Source: Bacillota bacterium (lineage in GTDB: Bacteria; Bacillota_I; Bacilli_A; RF39; UBA660). Taken from it: a DNA stretch of 64,000 nucleotides. The notes beneath the pieces were generated by a model, which did no database searches, had not been told where the DNA came from, and saw only the letters and a list, made by a program, of their open reading frames with translations. Below, in pieces: positions 24,847 through 34,525 of this stretch. The translations under genes and the position numbers were made by a program. The stretch lies in NCBI GenBank assembly GCA_015059245.1, contig SVAU01000004.1:79205-143204 (forward strand), in the 5' to 3' direction. The stretch's first letter is position 1. Every line of letters starts with the position of its first letter.

Positions 24847-25210
24847 AATTTTGTTCAGTTACTGGAACAAATGAAGATGGTGCTTGTTGCATTTCTGCTT
24901 GAGGAGCAGTTTGAACAGGTTGTACTGGTTCTTCATTTTCAATAGAAGCAACGATTTTATTTAATTTATCTTTAAATACTCTTTCTTCTTCATCTTCAAA
25001 ACCTAAAAAGAATATTTTTTCTATTTGATTATGATCAAATAAACATACTTGATTTGAACTTAAGTATCCTTCTGGATAAACACATCCACTATAATCATAG
25101 ATTTTTTCTTGATTTTCTTGAGCAATAGAACAGAAACCTGTAATCATCGCTCTCTTCTTTCCACCCTTTAATAATACAACTGTTCCGATTGGTAAAAATT
25201 TTTCTCTCAT
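24845..25210 (-). CDS. DUF4176 protein, copy 3 (T7SS locus)
   Basis: 121 residues from ATG 25210, nine bases after GGAGG; another ATG directly abuts the GGAGG and is unlikely. Core KFLPIGTVVLLKGGKKRAMI, DYSGCVYPEGYL and LFDHNQIEKIFFLGFEDEEE is closest to copy 1. The Gln/Pro-rich tail (about 90-121) is low complexity. Third gene after esaB and the 194-residue gene. Confidence 0.85.
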   Translation of the reverse strand: MREKFLPIGTVVLLKGGKKRAMITGFCSIAQENQEKIYDYSGCVYPEGYLSSNQVCLFDHNQIEKIFFLGFEDEEERVFKDKLNKIVASIENEEPVQPVQTAPQAEMQQAPSSFVPVTEQN

Positions 25211-25236
25211 TTTATTCATCCTCCATTTATTCTATT

Positions 25237-25821
25237 CTAACTCGCTTCCAAAACGACGTCATTGTTAATTATATTAACTTCTTTATTTTTACTTCTAACT
25301 TTAGCAAGTTCTTGTCTTGCTTCGTTAGATTCTTGAACATCTTTATTAGCTTGTTCAACTAATCTATTATAAACTTTAATAGCCTCATTCATTTCATGAA
25401 CACTATCTTCTCCCCAATCATTAGAATTGTAACCATACTTTGATTCAATTAATAATTTTAAAGCATTCATTATCTTATAAGACTCATTAGCTGCTTCTAT
25501 AGATTGATTAGCTCTATCAACAGCATCTATATAATCTTTTCTTGCTTTTTCAATATCTAAATCGATATCGATTTCAGTTACTACATCACTTTCTAAAACC
25601 ATAGTTTCAAAAGAATTCATAAACAAAGCAAGCATTAAATCTTTATTCATAAGTATAGATAAAACTTCATTTTCATCATAACCCATTTCAGTTAGTTTAC
25701 TCATGAAATATTCCCTATCCTCAAAACTATATATCTTATTAAACTCTTCAAAGTCAGCGATTCTACATTCAGCCATCTCAACTGCTTGTGAATACTGTTC
25801 AAAGAAATTTGTTTCCTTCAC
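25237..25821 (-). CDS. Helical T7SS-locus protein, stand-alone paralogue of the large effector's helical domain
   Basis: 194 residues, starting at GTG (25819-25821) with AGGGTGA four bases upstream. Almost entirely helical. LTEMGYDENEVLSILMNKDL matches LQEFGYGTAEIATILASKQM of the 782-residue protein, and the following coiled coil (DRANQSIEAANESYK, then SKYGYNSNDWGEDSVHEMNE) matches DDANKLLDEAQVNK and KEYGTDTSKWSEDAAKEYDE there. The first domain looks like a UBA/CUE-like three-helix bundle, though that is a guess. Lying between esaB and DUF4176, it is probably cytoplasmic and may mimic or chaperone the effector's helical part (inference). Confidence 0.75.
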   Translation of the reverse strand: MKETNFFEQYSQAVEMAECRIADFEEFNKIYSFEDREYFMSKLTEMGYDENEVLSILMNKDLMLALFMNSFETMVLESDVVTEIDIDLDIEKARKDYIDAVDRANQSIEAANESYKIMNALKLLIESKYGYNSNDWGEDSVHEMNEAIKVYNRLVEQANKDVQESNEARQELAKVRSKNKEVNIINNDVVLEAS

Positions 25822-25848
25822 AAGATCACCCTTTCAAGAAAACAATCA

Positions 25849-26109
25849 CTAAAGTAATATTAACTTAGCTCCATTAAGGATATTGTTTTCTAAGAAATTC
25901 TTATCTAAGTCATAAACCATTCCAGAATCAGCATTAATTAAAGATAAATGCTCAGACATTAAAAAACTACCATCTGTCATTTCATTAATTGCTTTATTAA
26001 GTAGATAAATAACTTCCAGTGTCTTTTTATTAATTGGAATTAAAACATTATATCTTTCTTCAATTCCAGGAACAATTAAATCTACACAAACCTTATTAGC
26101 GTTATTCAT
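25849..26109 (-). CDS. esaB: EsaB/YukD-like ubiquitin-fold T7SS protein
   Basis: 86 residues with the beta-grasp pattern of YukD/EsaB: VCVDLIVPGIEERYNVLIPI as the first hairpin, a central helix (LEVIYLLNKAINEM), SLINADSGMVYDLDKNFLENNI and a C-terminal NGAKLILL strand. EsaB is a small cytoplasmic component or regulator of Firmicutes T7SS. Good GGAGG before the ATG. First gene of a three-gene unit with its own promoter. Confidence 0.88.
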   Translation of the reverse strand: MNNANKVCVDLIVPGIEERYNVLIPINKKTLEVIYLLNKAINEMTDGSFLMSEHLSLINADSGMVYDLDKNFLENNILNGAKLILL

Positions 26110-26196
26110 AAATTACCTCCAATAATTATAAGTAGATTTAAGAACATTACTAGTAGACATAGATAACCCCTCTATTGTAAATATTCTTATATAACA

Positions 26197-26225
26197 ATAA
26201 TACTCTAAAAACAAGCTGAAGTCAA
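26197..26225 (-). promoter_or_regulatory. Sigma-A promoter of esaB unit
   Basis: TTGACT (26220-26225), 17 bases, TATTAT (26197-26202) on the minus strand, downstream of the essC terminator. Confidence 0.75.
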
Positions 26226-26235
26226 CGGAAGAATG

Positions 26236-26266
26236 AAAAAAGAAACACTAGTTAGTGTTCCTTTTT
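26236..26266 (-). terminator. Intrinsic terminator of essC
   Basis: AACACTA/TAGTGTT hairpin (26244-26250 and 26253-26259) with a T-rich run on the minus strand. A run of T also follows on the plus side, but no plus-strand gene ends here. Confidence 0.8.
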
Positions 26267-29200
26267 TATAATGTTTCATAATTATCTTCTTCTTCACCAG
26301 TTTCAGAAATAAGTTTAACTAATACAGTTGTATTACCATCAACAAAGTATCCGAAATTCTTATCTAACTTAGCAGATAATAATCTAGCAGGTGTAGAAGA
26401 TTTAATAGTATATTGAGTACCCATTCCATTACCAAGCCAAATACCTTTTGTACCAGAAACAGTATCTTTATACCAAGTTTCAAATTCACGTTTCTTAAAG
26501 TTATCACAAGTATCAACTAAGATAAAATTAAATTTAGGCATAGCTTTAACCATAGAAACAAGTCCACCGTAAGCACTATCAAAATCAGTACCTAATACAT
26601 TTTTAAATTTATCAAATCCAACAATGAAACATACAGTTTCTGCTTGATCAGTTAATGCACCAGCATCAAATCCTGCTGCTTTATATTTTTCAAACGCATC
26701 AAATACTATCTTACCAAATGTCTTAAAGTTTTCACCGATAGATGTATCATAATATGTAGATACATTAGCTACATCAGGAAGAATCTTATCCATATCAAAT
26801 ACGAAACAGTTCTTGCCTATTAAATTAGATATTTCTCTAATAAATAAACTAGTAAAGTTCTTTAACTCTCCTGCTTCAGCAGCAGTAATTAAATGAACAA
26901 GGTTCTTTGTTAAATCTAGACATCTTATATCTAAAGATTCTTTTTCAACACCAACTGGAACAGAATTTAAACCAGTTAATTTTTCCTTACAGTAAGCAAT
27001 AGATACAACTTCAGGTAATACAGGAACCTTAGGAGCACTAACACTAGGATAAGCTTCTAATAATTGATTTATCTTTTCTAGTACTATAGTACTTAAGTTT
27101 TCTTTATCACAAGGAACAGCAGATTGCCATTCATATACAGCATCTAATTTAACTAAACCACGTCCAACTATATTAGATGGTTCTAACTTAGTTCTAGCAA
27201 GTAATGAACTATAATCATATTTATCGTTCATTTGGAAGCATAAGTGATTTGGTAAGTATTGAGCTAATCTAGATCTAATACCATTAGCAGTTGTCGATGT
27301 CATAACGAAGTAAACTCCATATTTTTGACAGTCACGTGTAATAGTAGCTAATAAATCGAATGTAGCATCACCATAGTTTTCATTATATAATTCGAAACCA
27401 TTAATAATTACCATAATATTAGGTAATACTTTACCAGTAGCTTTTAAGTAAGAAGCATAATCTCCACCATAATCAGCAAATAACTTTTTACGACTAGCTA
27501 CTTTTTCAGAAATCATTCTCCATAAGTTAGTAACTTTATCTACGTCATTTTGTAGTATTACATCACCTACTTGAGGAGCTTTTCTATACATCTTTAATGT
27601 TTCAGCACCAAAGTCTAATAAATACATATTTAATTCCATAGGACTATATGTAGTAATACAAGAATATACTAAAGCATTAATCATATCTTCTTTACCACTA
27701 TCTGCCATACCATAAATAATCCAGTTACCATCTTGACTGATTGGCATAGTAAGTAATCCTTGCTTTTGTAAGTTAGGTGCATCGTATTCACCAATAACAG
27801 GATTGATTACACAATCTTCTTTTTTATATGAATACTTTTCTTTTAATGCATCTACAAATATTACAGGTGCCAAAGAATTTAACCATAATTGTTTAATATT
27901 AATTTTTTCTTTTCTAGCAATTTCAACTAGATATTTCATTACGTTAGGTAATTCTTCACCTTTAAGTACTCCTGAGAAACTATTTTTACCATCTTCAACA
28001 ATTTTAAATGGCATACCTAAGTTATCAACAAAAGTAATTGTATTATCAACTTTTTTCTTTCTAACATCAGATTCATAGTATGGAGCACCAGCCCAAGCAG
28101 ATTGTCCTAAAGCGAAGTATTCATCATAACCAACTTGTAAGTAGAATCTACCAGTTTCTTTTAATGAAGCAGCATCAGGTCTCTTAATCATTTCTTGACT
28201 ATCTGATCTATCTTGAACTTTTAAACATACTTTAAATTTAGAGTTTGACCAAATTTGATCATTAACTACACCACTTGGTTTTTGTGTAGCAAGAATTAAG
28301 TGAACACCAAGCGAACGACCAATACGTGCAGTTGAGATTAACTCACTCATGAATTCAGGTTGTTGAGATTTTAACTCAGCGAACTCATCGGAAATGATAA
28401 ATAAGTGAGCAATTGGATTTTCAACTTGACCATTTCTATAAAGTCTTTGATATTTATAAATATCAATAGTTGATTCTCCTACTTTATCTCTAGCTTTATT
28501 AAATTCAGCTTGACGTCTTTTTAATTCGGATTGTAATGACGCTAATGAACGATTAATTTCAGAAACGTCTAAGTTTGTAATTGTACCAGCTAAGTGCGGT
28601 AATTTTAATCCAGTTTCTCTATTTTCGAATGCACCTGCTAATCCTCCACCTTTGTAGTCGATAAGTACGAATTGTACCTCATGTGGATGATAATTAAGTG
28701 CAGCACTTAAAATGAATGTAATGATGAATTCTGATTTACCAGAACCTGTCATACCAGCTATTAATCCATGAGGACCATGAGCTTTTTCATGAAGGTCTAA
28801 TTTGAATAATTCACCATATTCATTTATACCTATTGGAGTAGCAAGTGAATTTATTGGGTCACTTTCCTTCCATCTAGATAAAGCATTTAATTGGTTAACA
28901 TTAGATACGTTATACATTTCCAAGAATGAATAAGCTGCAGGTAATTGGAACTTACCACCATTAATTGCTATTGGAATATTTGAAAGTATATAAGTGTATT
29001 TTTCTAATGAACCATACATAAAGTCAGGTACAAAGTTAACTCTCTTACTATCTGAAATAACTCTTTCAAATACAGTACCCATTCTTTCATCAACACTAAT
29101 AAAGTGTTCAACTTCATTTGGCAATGAGTTTAATTTATCAGTAATCATAATTAAACTGATACCAACATAGCTTTCAGATTCAACTAAAGAACGAATAACA

Positions 29201-30933
29201 CTAACGTTACGAACTAAGTCAACATCATCAGTGATAATTAAATATCTAGTACTTAACTTAACTTCACCTTTATTACTTCCACCATTACTTCTTTCTTGGT
29301 TAGCTTCTTTTAAAGCAGCTAACATTTCTTCAAAGTAAGAACTAATTTGAGTAATTTCATCACCATTAGTACCAAAATATCTTAATGTTCTTTGATCATT
29401 CCAGAAATATGGACAATCCTTAATATCTTCCCAGAACTTAGCATTTTCTTTATTTGTGAATACACATACCTTCAATGAATCATATCCATGATATGCAAAT
29501 ATTTGTAATAATAATCCTCTTAAGAATGGATTAGTAACATTCTTTTGACCTATTATTGCAGTAATATATTTCTTAACAAAAGAATAAGTAACAGGAACGT
29601 TTTCTAGTAAACTAGTTTCTTTTTCTAGTTCTCTTAAGAATAACATTAAGTTATCTTCTTCTTCCATTGTAAAGTGTTCATCTGGATAATTGATTGTAAA
29701 ATATGGAGGAATAGAACCAATACCTAATCTCAATGACAAGAAGTCATAATCAGTAGTATTCTTTTCCCATAAGTTACGTTTCTTATATAAAACAACATCT
29801 CCAACATCTTTTAATGGAATATATTTATCAACTAAAATTTGTTGTTGCTTTCTCATTTCTGCTAAGAATTCTTCACGTTTTCTATTAACATACATACTAT
29901 AAGTAGCTTGTCTTTTACGTTCATAAACTCTCTTTTTATGTTTTTGATACATTTTACTAGCAGTTGGTAATACTAACATACATATTAACATACCAGCAGC
30001 TGTTAATAATGATGGTAAAGATTCTCCTAATGAAGAAGTCCCATTTAATACGTTTGTTAATGTCATAACACCAGACATAACAGAACTCATACCCATCATC
30101 ATCATAGAACCCATAGTAAATATAGCAGGCATATCTTCTTGTTTTTGTGGTGCTGGTGGTGGATCGATTACTAATGTCTTTTCCTCAATCTTTTCATCGA
30201 ATCTAGGTGGTTTTAAGAAATAGTCTTCTTTCTTATACATCTCAACAACAGGATCAACTTCAGTAGATATCTTTGAATAATCTAAAGTAGGAACTTCTCT
30301 TAATACAAATATTTGAGAATCAAACTTAACTAATTTATTTGGATTATTAACATAGAATATATCTTTTACAATACTTAATTTAAATCCTAACATGAAAATA
30401 CTATCACCATATTTTAGTTCAGCACTTTCACAAGGTAAACCATTAACATACATTGGAATAGATGGATTTAAATTTTGTACAGAATACATTCCACCATTAT
30501 AGTTTATTTTTAATTGGTTACGTGCAACACCAGGTTGTTCATATGAAATAATATTAGGATAATTACTTAAATTATCTTGAGAACCATTATTACCTATATA
30601 CCATGATGATACATTACCTAAGTTATTATAGTTAATACGTAATTGTAATGCATTAGCATCATATACAGGACACGTATAAATAACATAACTATCTCCAAGT
30701 AAAATATTCTTTAAAGTATAGAATTTTTCTTCTTCTAGTAACGCTTCTTCTACAGCAGTACCATTTCTAAATACTTTAACCTCACTATTACTTTTTAATA
30801 CCCAACTATTATCTATAGCTTGAACACTAACTAAGTTCTCTTTTTTATCATTTACTATCCAATAGTTTCCGAATACTTCTCTAGGAAGTACAAGATTAAC
30901 TAGTTTAGTTGCGTCCATTAACATTATTTTCAT
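26266..30933 (-). CDS. essC: EssC-type T7SS motor ATPase (FtsK/SpoIIIE family, FHA domains)
   Basis: 1555 residues from ATG 30933; the in-frame GTG at 30942 sits too close to GGAG. Order: two FHA-like beta domains (about 1-100 and 100-200), two membrane helices (near 270-330), then three tandem ATPase domains. D1 has an intact Walker A GMTGSGKSEF (near 731) and Walker B IISDEFAEL (near 849). D2 has GMADSGKEDM (near 1080). D3 (from about 1340) has no Walker A, as in other EssC proteins, where the last domain binds substrates. It is the membrane channel and motor that recognises WXG100 signals. Monocistronic, with its own promoter and terminator. Confidence 0.96.
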   Translation of the reverse strand: MKIMLMDATKLVNLVLPREVFGNYWIVNDKKENLVSVQAIDNSWVLKSNSEVKVFRNGTAVEEALLEEEKFYTLKNILLGDSYVIYTCPVYDANALQLRINYNNLGNVSSWYIGNNGSQDNLSNYPNIISYEQPGVARNQLKINYNGGMYSVQNLNPSIPMYVNGLPCESAELKYGDSIFMLGFKLSIVKDIFYVNNPNKLVKFDSQIFVLREVPTLDYSKISTEVDPVVEMYKKEDYFLKPPRFDEKIEEKTLVIDPPPAPQKQEDMPAIFTMGSMMMMGMSSVMSGVMTLTNVLNGTSSLGESLPSLLTAAGMLICMLVLPTASKMYQKHKKRVYERKRQATYSMYVNRKREEFLAEMRKQQQILVDKYIPLKDVGDVVLYKKRNLWEKNTTDYDFLSLRLGIGSIPPYFTINYPDEHFTMEEEDNLMLFLRELEKETSLLENVPVTYSFVKKYITAIIGQKNVTNPFLRGLLLQIFAYHGYDSLKVCVFTNKENAKFWEDIKDCPYFWNDQRTLRYFGTNGDEITQISSYFEEMLAALKEANQERSNGGSNKGEVKLSTRYLIITDDVDLVRNVSVIRSLVESESYVGISLIMITDKLNSLPNEVEHFISVDERMGTVFERVISDSKRVNFVPDFMYGSLEKYTYILSNIPIAINGGKFQLPAAYSFLEMYNVSNVNQLNALSRWKESDPINSLATPIGINEYGELFKLDLHEKAHGPHGLIAGMTGSGKSEFIITFILSAALNYHPHEVQFVLIDYKGGGLAGAFENRETGLKLPHLAGTITNLDVSEINRSLASLQSELKRRQAEFNKARDKVGESTIDIYKYQRLYRNGQVENPIAHLFIISDEFAELKSQQPEFMSELISTARIGRSLGVHLILATQKPSGVVNDQIWSNSKFKVCLKVQDRSDSQEMIKRPDAASLKETGRFYLQVGYDEYFALGQSAWAGAPYYESDVRKKKVDNTITFVDNLGMPFKIVEDGKNSFSGVLKGEELPNVMKYLVEIARKEKINIKQLWLNSLAPVIFVDALKEKYSYKKEDCVINPVIGEYDAPNLQKQGLLTMPISQDGNWIIYGMADSGKEDMINALVYSCITTYSPMELNMYLLDFGAETLKMYRKAPQVGDVILQNDVDKVTNLWRMISEKVASRKKLFADYGGDYASYLKATGKVLPNIMVIINGFELYNENYGDATFDLLATITRDCQKYGVYFVMTSTTANGIRSRLAQYLPNHLCFQMNDKYDYSSLLARTKLEPSNIVGRGLVKLDAVYEWQSAVPCDKENLSTIVLEKINQLLEAYPSVSAPKVPVLPEVVSIAYCKEKLTGLNSVPVGVEKESLDIRCLDLTKNLVHLITAAEAGELKNFTSLFIREISNLIGKNCFVFDMDKILPDVANVSTYYDTSIGENFKTFGKIVFDAFEKYKAAGFDAGALTDQAETVCFIVGFDKFKNVLGTDFDSAYGGLVSMVKAMPKFNFILVDTCDNFKKREFETWYKDTVSGTKGIWLGNGMGTQYTIKSSTPARLLSAKLDKNFGYFVDGNTTVLVKLISETGEEEDNYETL

Positions 30934-30962
30934 ACCGGCCACACTCCCATATTCTATATAAA

Positions 30963-30991
30963 ATTATATCTCAAATAGATATTAATTACAA
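30963..30991 (-). promoter_or_regulatory. Sigma-A promoter of essC
   Basis: TTGTAA (30986-30991), 17 bases, TATAAT (30963-30968) on the minus strand, partly overlapping the T run of the upstream terminator. Confidence 0.65.
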
Positions 30992-31023
30992 TAAAAAAGG
31001 ACTTCTTTCTAAAAGAAATCCTT
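30992..31023 (-). terminator. Intrinsic terminator of the first four-gene T7SS cassette
   Basis: Twelve-base-pair hairpin with one G-T pair (30997-31008 and 31012-31023) and a T run on the minus strand. Confidence 0.8.
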
Positions 31024-31032
31024 AAATATTTT

Positions 31033-33501
31033 TTACTTTTCAGTATCTCCAGTTGTTCCACCAATTTCAGTCATTCCATCTCTAGAAGGCTCGTATGGTT
31101 GTTCAGAAAATTCATCACTAGATGAAGGAGCAACCTCTACAATTGGTTGACTATCAACTGTTGTAGGTTCAGGTGTTTTTGTTTCTTCAACAACTGTACT
31201 TTCTTCTGGTGTAACTTCATCAGTAGCATCAGAAACATTAGTAACTGCTTCCATTGTTACCGTTGCATTGGCCGCTTCTTGAGCTTTTAATGCGGCTAAT
31301 TCAGCAGCTCTTTTTTCTTTATTCTTTTTCTTTTTAATTCTATATCCAGCATAAACACCAATAGCTATTAAAGCTAATATTATCATTATCCATGGGAATA
31401 CATTAAATAATGCTAATACCCCTGCTGTCACAGTTGTTGCAGCTGTAACACCAGTAGCTACTTTAATCTCTTTTTCATCTTTAGCATCTAATTCAGCTAT
31501 AGAAGCATCTCCTAATAATCCTTTCTTAGTTGTATCTTCGTTTTCTCCAGGTTTATTAGGTTTACCATAAGAGTTTTCATCTTTATTATCATTTTTATCT
31601 TCTAATGTAGCTCCACCTCTACCAGCATTTGAAGTGTTACTTGGCTTACTAGTAGATGAACCATTACTTAATGATCCTCTATCTGCAGTAGACTCTCCAC
31701 CAACAGAAGAATTAGTTGTACTAGGAGCAGTAACATTACCAGTTGAAGCAGATGCGCTAGGAGTATTTCCAACAACTAAGCCCATACTTGCAGCGTCACT
31801 ACCAGTATTTATACCTAATAATTCACCAGCAGCCATTCCGTTAACTTGAGGCATACTTCCACCAGAATTACCACCCATATTAGATAATGCACCAATACCA
31901 GCAGCACCAGCTAAAATACCAGCGCCTTTCTTCTCTACAGCATCATCTATCTCTACTGTAGTATCAGAAACTGTTGATGAATCAGTAACAGCAATTTCTT
32001 TATAATTATTCTCAATCTTAATAGATTGGATTTCTTGATCAATAGCCATATCTTCTGCAGTAGGTTTAGTATCTTCAATAACCACAGGTTTATTATCTCT
32101 AGGATTTTCTACTACATCATTGTTTGCAGGTACACTAGGTTTTCCTGCATCTACAGTTGGTTTAGGAGTTGAACGAATTGGTTCATTCTTAGGAGTTTCC
32201 TTAGGAATATCATTCTTAGGCCCTTGATGTCCTCCACCACCAGCTGGTGCTCCACCATTATCTCTTGATGGCCCAGGTTGATTATTTGGAGCAGGTGGTT
32301 TAGCAATGGTATTAGTGTTAGAACTAGAATAACTGCCTTGACTTTGGAATGTACCATGGTTTTGTTGTCCAGATGGACCACCTTGATAAGTACCATGATC
32401 GCGTCCATGACCTCCATTATCAACATCTAATGTAACATCACTATTAATACCTAATTGACTCTCTAGCTTTTTATGTTCATCCCCATTTTCATGGTTATTC
32501 ATTAAATTCTCTAATGTACCAATATCAATATCAGGTTTTCCGTCTCCATTAGTATCAATATTTAAATCTTGAGCATCAATTTTATCTCCATTAAGGAAAG
32601 CACTACCCAATGCAACTGCAGAATCAATAGTTCCTTCAAGAGTTTTTATATCTATAGCTAAGTTACCATCATAATCTTCAATAACTGGAATGCCAAGTCT
32701 AACTAAACTTTCGATTCTTAAGTTATCATCAATAACCATATCTTTAGAATCAGCAATTCCTATCATACTTTCTAAAGCTAGTTTTGCTCTTTCTTGCATT
32801 TCTTCTGGATTAACTTCTAAAACATTTTCCATCAATAAACCTTGAACAAGTTCAAATTTTTCTTGATATGATAATCCATTATTTCTTGCTATATCTAACA
32901 TGCCATCAAATACTTCTAACTTTTCTAAATTAAGAGAAGTTGGTCTTTGACCTAACACACCTAAATGAAGGCTAGTATAAGCATCATCAGCAACAATAGT
33001 ACCAAATGAATGTGAATAATTTTGTGGTCTTCCCATAGGCCCATAAGCAGCCAAGAAATTGAAATTAAATTGACCAACATCATCTAAACTATTAGACATC
33101 TTTAAACTTTGTTCAGACTCATATTCACTTATTAATGCTTTAATTTTATTTAAAGAATTAACAACACTTTCAATAGATTTAGTTGCTTTAGTTTTAGCAG
33201 AATTAGATCTATTAAATATATTTCTAACGTGTTTATTAAATAATCTAGCATTAGCAACAAAATCATGTTTTAAATATTTTTCTCTAACAGTTTCTTGTAC
33301 AACTGTACCATCTTCTTGAGTTACATCTATAGTTTTATTTCTATAAGCATATACCTTAAGTCTTGAATCAGATAAATTTATTTCTTTACCATAAGAATTA
33401 TTATATACCTTACCAAGACTAGATTCGATATCAGAAGAGATTCTATTTAAGTCTCTAATAAGCGCATCAGCTTTTTCACTATCAAACTTTATTATAGCCA
33501 T
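31033..33501 (-). CDS. Large C-terminally anchored T7SS-cassette protein (cassette A)
   Basis: 822 residues, unknown family. Residues 1-135 are a helical domain sharing layout with the cassette B protein: helix, a short EDGT-containing loop, long helix, KIKALISEYESEQ. Residues 135-345 are mostly helical and contain one DTNGDGKPDIDI calcium-loop-like unit (near 325). About 350-700 is low complexity, rich in Gly, Ser, Asn, Pro and Thr. A hydrophobic segment of one or two helices (near 685-720) is followed by KKKKNKEKR and an acidic tail of about 90 residues. No signal peptide. Likely a membrane component or anchored T7SS client (inference). Last gene of its cassette. Confidence 0.7.
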   Translation of the reverse strand: MAIIKFDSEKADALIRDLNRISSDIESSLGKVYNNSYGKEINLSDSRLKVYAYRNKTIDVTQEDGTVVQETVREKYLKHDFVANARLFNKHVRNIFNRSNSAKTKATKSIESVVNSLNKIKALISEYESEQSLKMSNSLDDVGQFNFNFLAAYGPMGRPQNYSHSFGTIVADDAYTSLHLGVLGQRPTSLNLEKLEVFDGMLDIARNNGLSYQEKFELVQGLLMENVLEVNPEEMQERAKLALESMIGIADSKDMVIDDNLRIESLVRLGIPVIEDYDGNLAIDIKTLEGTIDSAVALGSAFLNGDKIDAQDLNIDTNGDGKPDIDIGTLENLMNNHENGDEHKKLESQLGINSDVTLDVDNGGHGRDHGTYQGGPSGQQNHGTFQSQGSYSSSNTNTIAKPPAPNNQPGPSRDNGGAPAGGGGHQGPKNDIPKETPKNEPIRSTPKPTVDAGKPSVPANNDVVENPRDNKPVVIEDTKPTAEDMAIDQEIQSIKIENNYKEIAVTDSSTVSDTTVEIDDAVEKKGAGILAGAAGIGALSNMGGNSGGSMPQVNGMAAGELLGINTGSDAASMGLVVGNTPSASASTGNVTAPSTTNSSVGGESTADRGSLSNGSSTSKPSNTSNAGRGGATLEDKNDNKDENSYGKPNKPGENEDTTKKGLLGDASIAELDAKDEKEIKVATGVTAATTVTAGVLALFNVFPWIMIILALIAIGVYAGYRIKKKKNKEKRAAELAALKAQEAANATVTMEAVTNVSDATDEVTPEESTVVEETKTPEPTTVDSQPIVEVAPSSSDEFSEQPYEPSRDGMTEIGGTTGDTEK

Positions 33502-33518
33502 TTATCTCACTCTTCTTT

Positions 33519-33734
33519 CTACCATTTTTTATTCTTATTAGCATTATTAGCATCTTCTTGCATTGCTTTTATATCTTCATTTAAAGCATCTACTGCTGCT
33601 TTTAATTTATCTTTTAAATTACTTATTGCGTCATCATCAGTAGCTAATACTGCTGAACTTAATTCATCAACCTTAGCTGTTAAAGATGCACTTGCAGCTT
33701 GTAGTTTTTCTATTTGTCCATTAATGTTAATCAT
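33519..33734 (-). CDS. Short coiled-coil T7SS-cassette protein (cassette A)
   Basis: 71 residues, nearly all helix with heptads, ending in NKNKKW. ININGQIEKLQAASASLTAKV aligns with NISGIINDLQAATTKLSNIS of the protein at 41202-41516, which holds the same place in cassette B. The ATG overlaps the upstream stop (TAATG). Probably a helical partner of the neighbouring proteins (inference); no family recognised. Confidence 0.7.
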   Translation of the reverse strand: MININGQIEKLQAASASLTAKVDELSSAVLATDDDAISNLKDKLKAAVDALNEDIKAMQEDANNANKNKKW

Positions 33735-34075
33735 TATGCTGCACCTCCATCACTACTTGGTGTATCTAATGTATATACAGCTTCTGTAGCTTCAACACTC
33801 TCTTGCTCAAATTGAGCATTTTGTGTACATATATCAACTGCTGCAGTATGCCATTCATCAAACAATCCTTTAAAGTTTAAGAAACAAGCACAATTATTAT
33901 CCCAATCATTTAATAATGAATTTGCTAAACTACCTCTAATTGCACCACCATTACCACTTAAAGTAGTTGATACTGTAGTATCTAATTCTTTTAGAGCATT
34001 ATATAGAGAATCACAACTTGAACTAAAAGAAGACAACTTATCTTCAACAACGCCATAATTTAACTTTTCTGCCAT
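33734..34075 (-). CDS. FDY-type small T7SS protein (cassette A)
   Basis: 113 residues. KLNYGVVEDKLSSF at the start, NGGAIRGSLANSLLNDWDNN in the middle and a helix with AQFEQESVEATEAVY match the family pattern: [F/L]-[D/N]-Y start, glycine turn, L-L-x-D/S/N-W-D/E/N, then E-x-E-A before an aromatic. Two helices and a flexible Ser/Gly end. It follows the WXG-like gene 34088-34393 and is paralogous to 41528-41902. Confidence 0.75.
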   Translation of the reverse strand: MAEKLNYGVVEDKLSSFSSSCDSLYNALKELDTTVSTTLSGNGGAIRGSLANSLLNDWDNNCACFLNFKGLFDEWHTAAVDICTQNAQFEQESVEATEAVYTLDTPSSDGGAA

Positions 34076-34087
34076 AATAAGTCCCTC

Positions 34088-34393
34088 CTATTCACTTGCA
34101 CAAGCACTAGAAATGGCTTTACTTAATTCTTCTGCTTTAGCAGCAGCTTCTGCTACAGTAGCTTCATAAGCTTTTAAATAAGAAATTGCATATTCTAACG
34201 CTTCTTTTCTTTCTGTAAATTTTTCACTCAAGATGTTATATACATCACTAACCCAACCATCTTGACCACCCATTGCAGTAACTGCACTTTCCATGGAAGC
34301 CAAACTTGATTGAACAACACCTATCTTAGATGAAATTTCACTTTTTAAATTAATTAATGCTTCAGAATCAACATAAAAATCGTATTCACCCAT
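34088..34393 (-). CDS. WXG100-like protein (cassette A)
   Basis: 101 residues, a two-helix hairpin of WXG100 size. The turn reads GGQDGWVSDVYN, that is W-V-S instead of W-x-G, with Gly just before the Trp. The second helix is rich in Ala, Glu and Lys and ends ISSACASE. First gene of cassette A, with a promoter at 34443-34471. It corresponds to 41907-42779 in cassette B, where the hairpin carries a long C-terminal extension. Confidence 0.78.
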   Translation of the reverse strand: MGEYDFYVDSEALINLKSEISSKIGVVQSSLASMESAVTAMGGQDGWVSDVYNILSEKFTERKEALEYAISYLKAYEATVAEAAAKAEELSKAISSACASE

Positions 34394-34442
34394 TATAATC
34401 CCTCTTTCTCTAAACTAATACTCTCTCATATTATACATATTC

Positions 34443-34471
34443 ATTTTAACATTATTTTTACTATCTTACAA
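34443..34471 (-). promoter_or_regulatory. Sigma-A promoter of T7SS cassette A
   Basis: TTGTAA (34466-34471), 17 bases, TAAAAT (34443-34448) on the minus strand. Confidence 0.6.
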
Positions 34472-34496
34472 CAAACAAATTTAATAACTTAACATA

Positions 34497-34523
34497 TAAA
34501 AAAAGCAAGCCTTAGCTTGCTTT
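34497..34523 (-). terminator. Intrinsic terminator of thrS
   Basis: AAAGCAAGC/GCTTGCTTT hairpin (34502-34510 and 34515-34523) with seven T on the minus strand. Confidence 0.88.
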
Positions 34524-34525
34524 AA

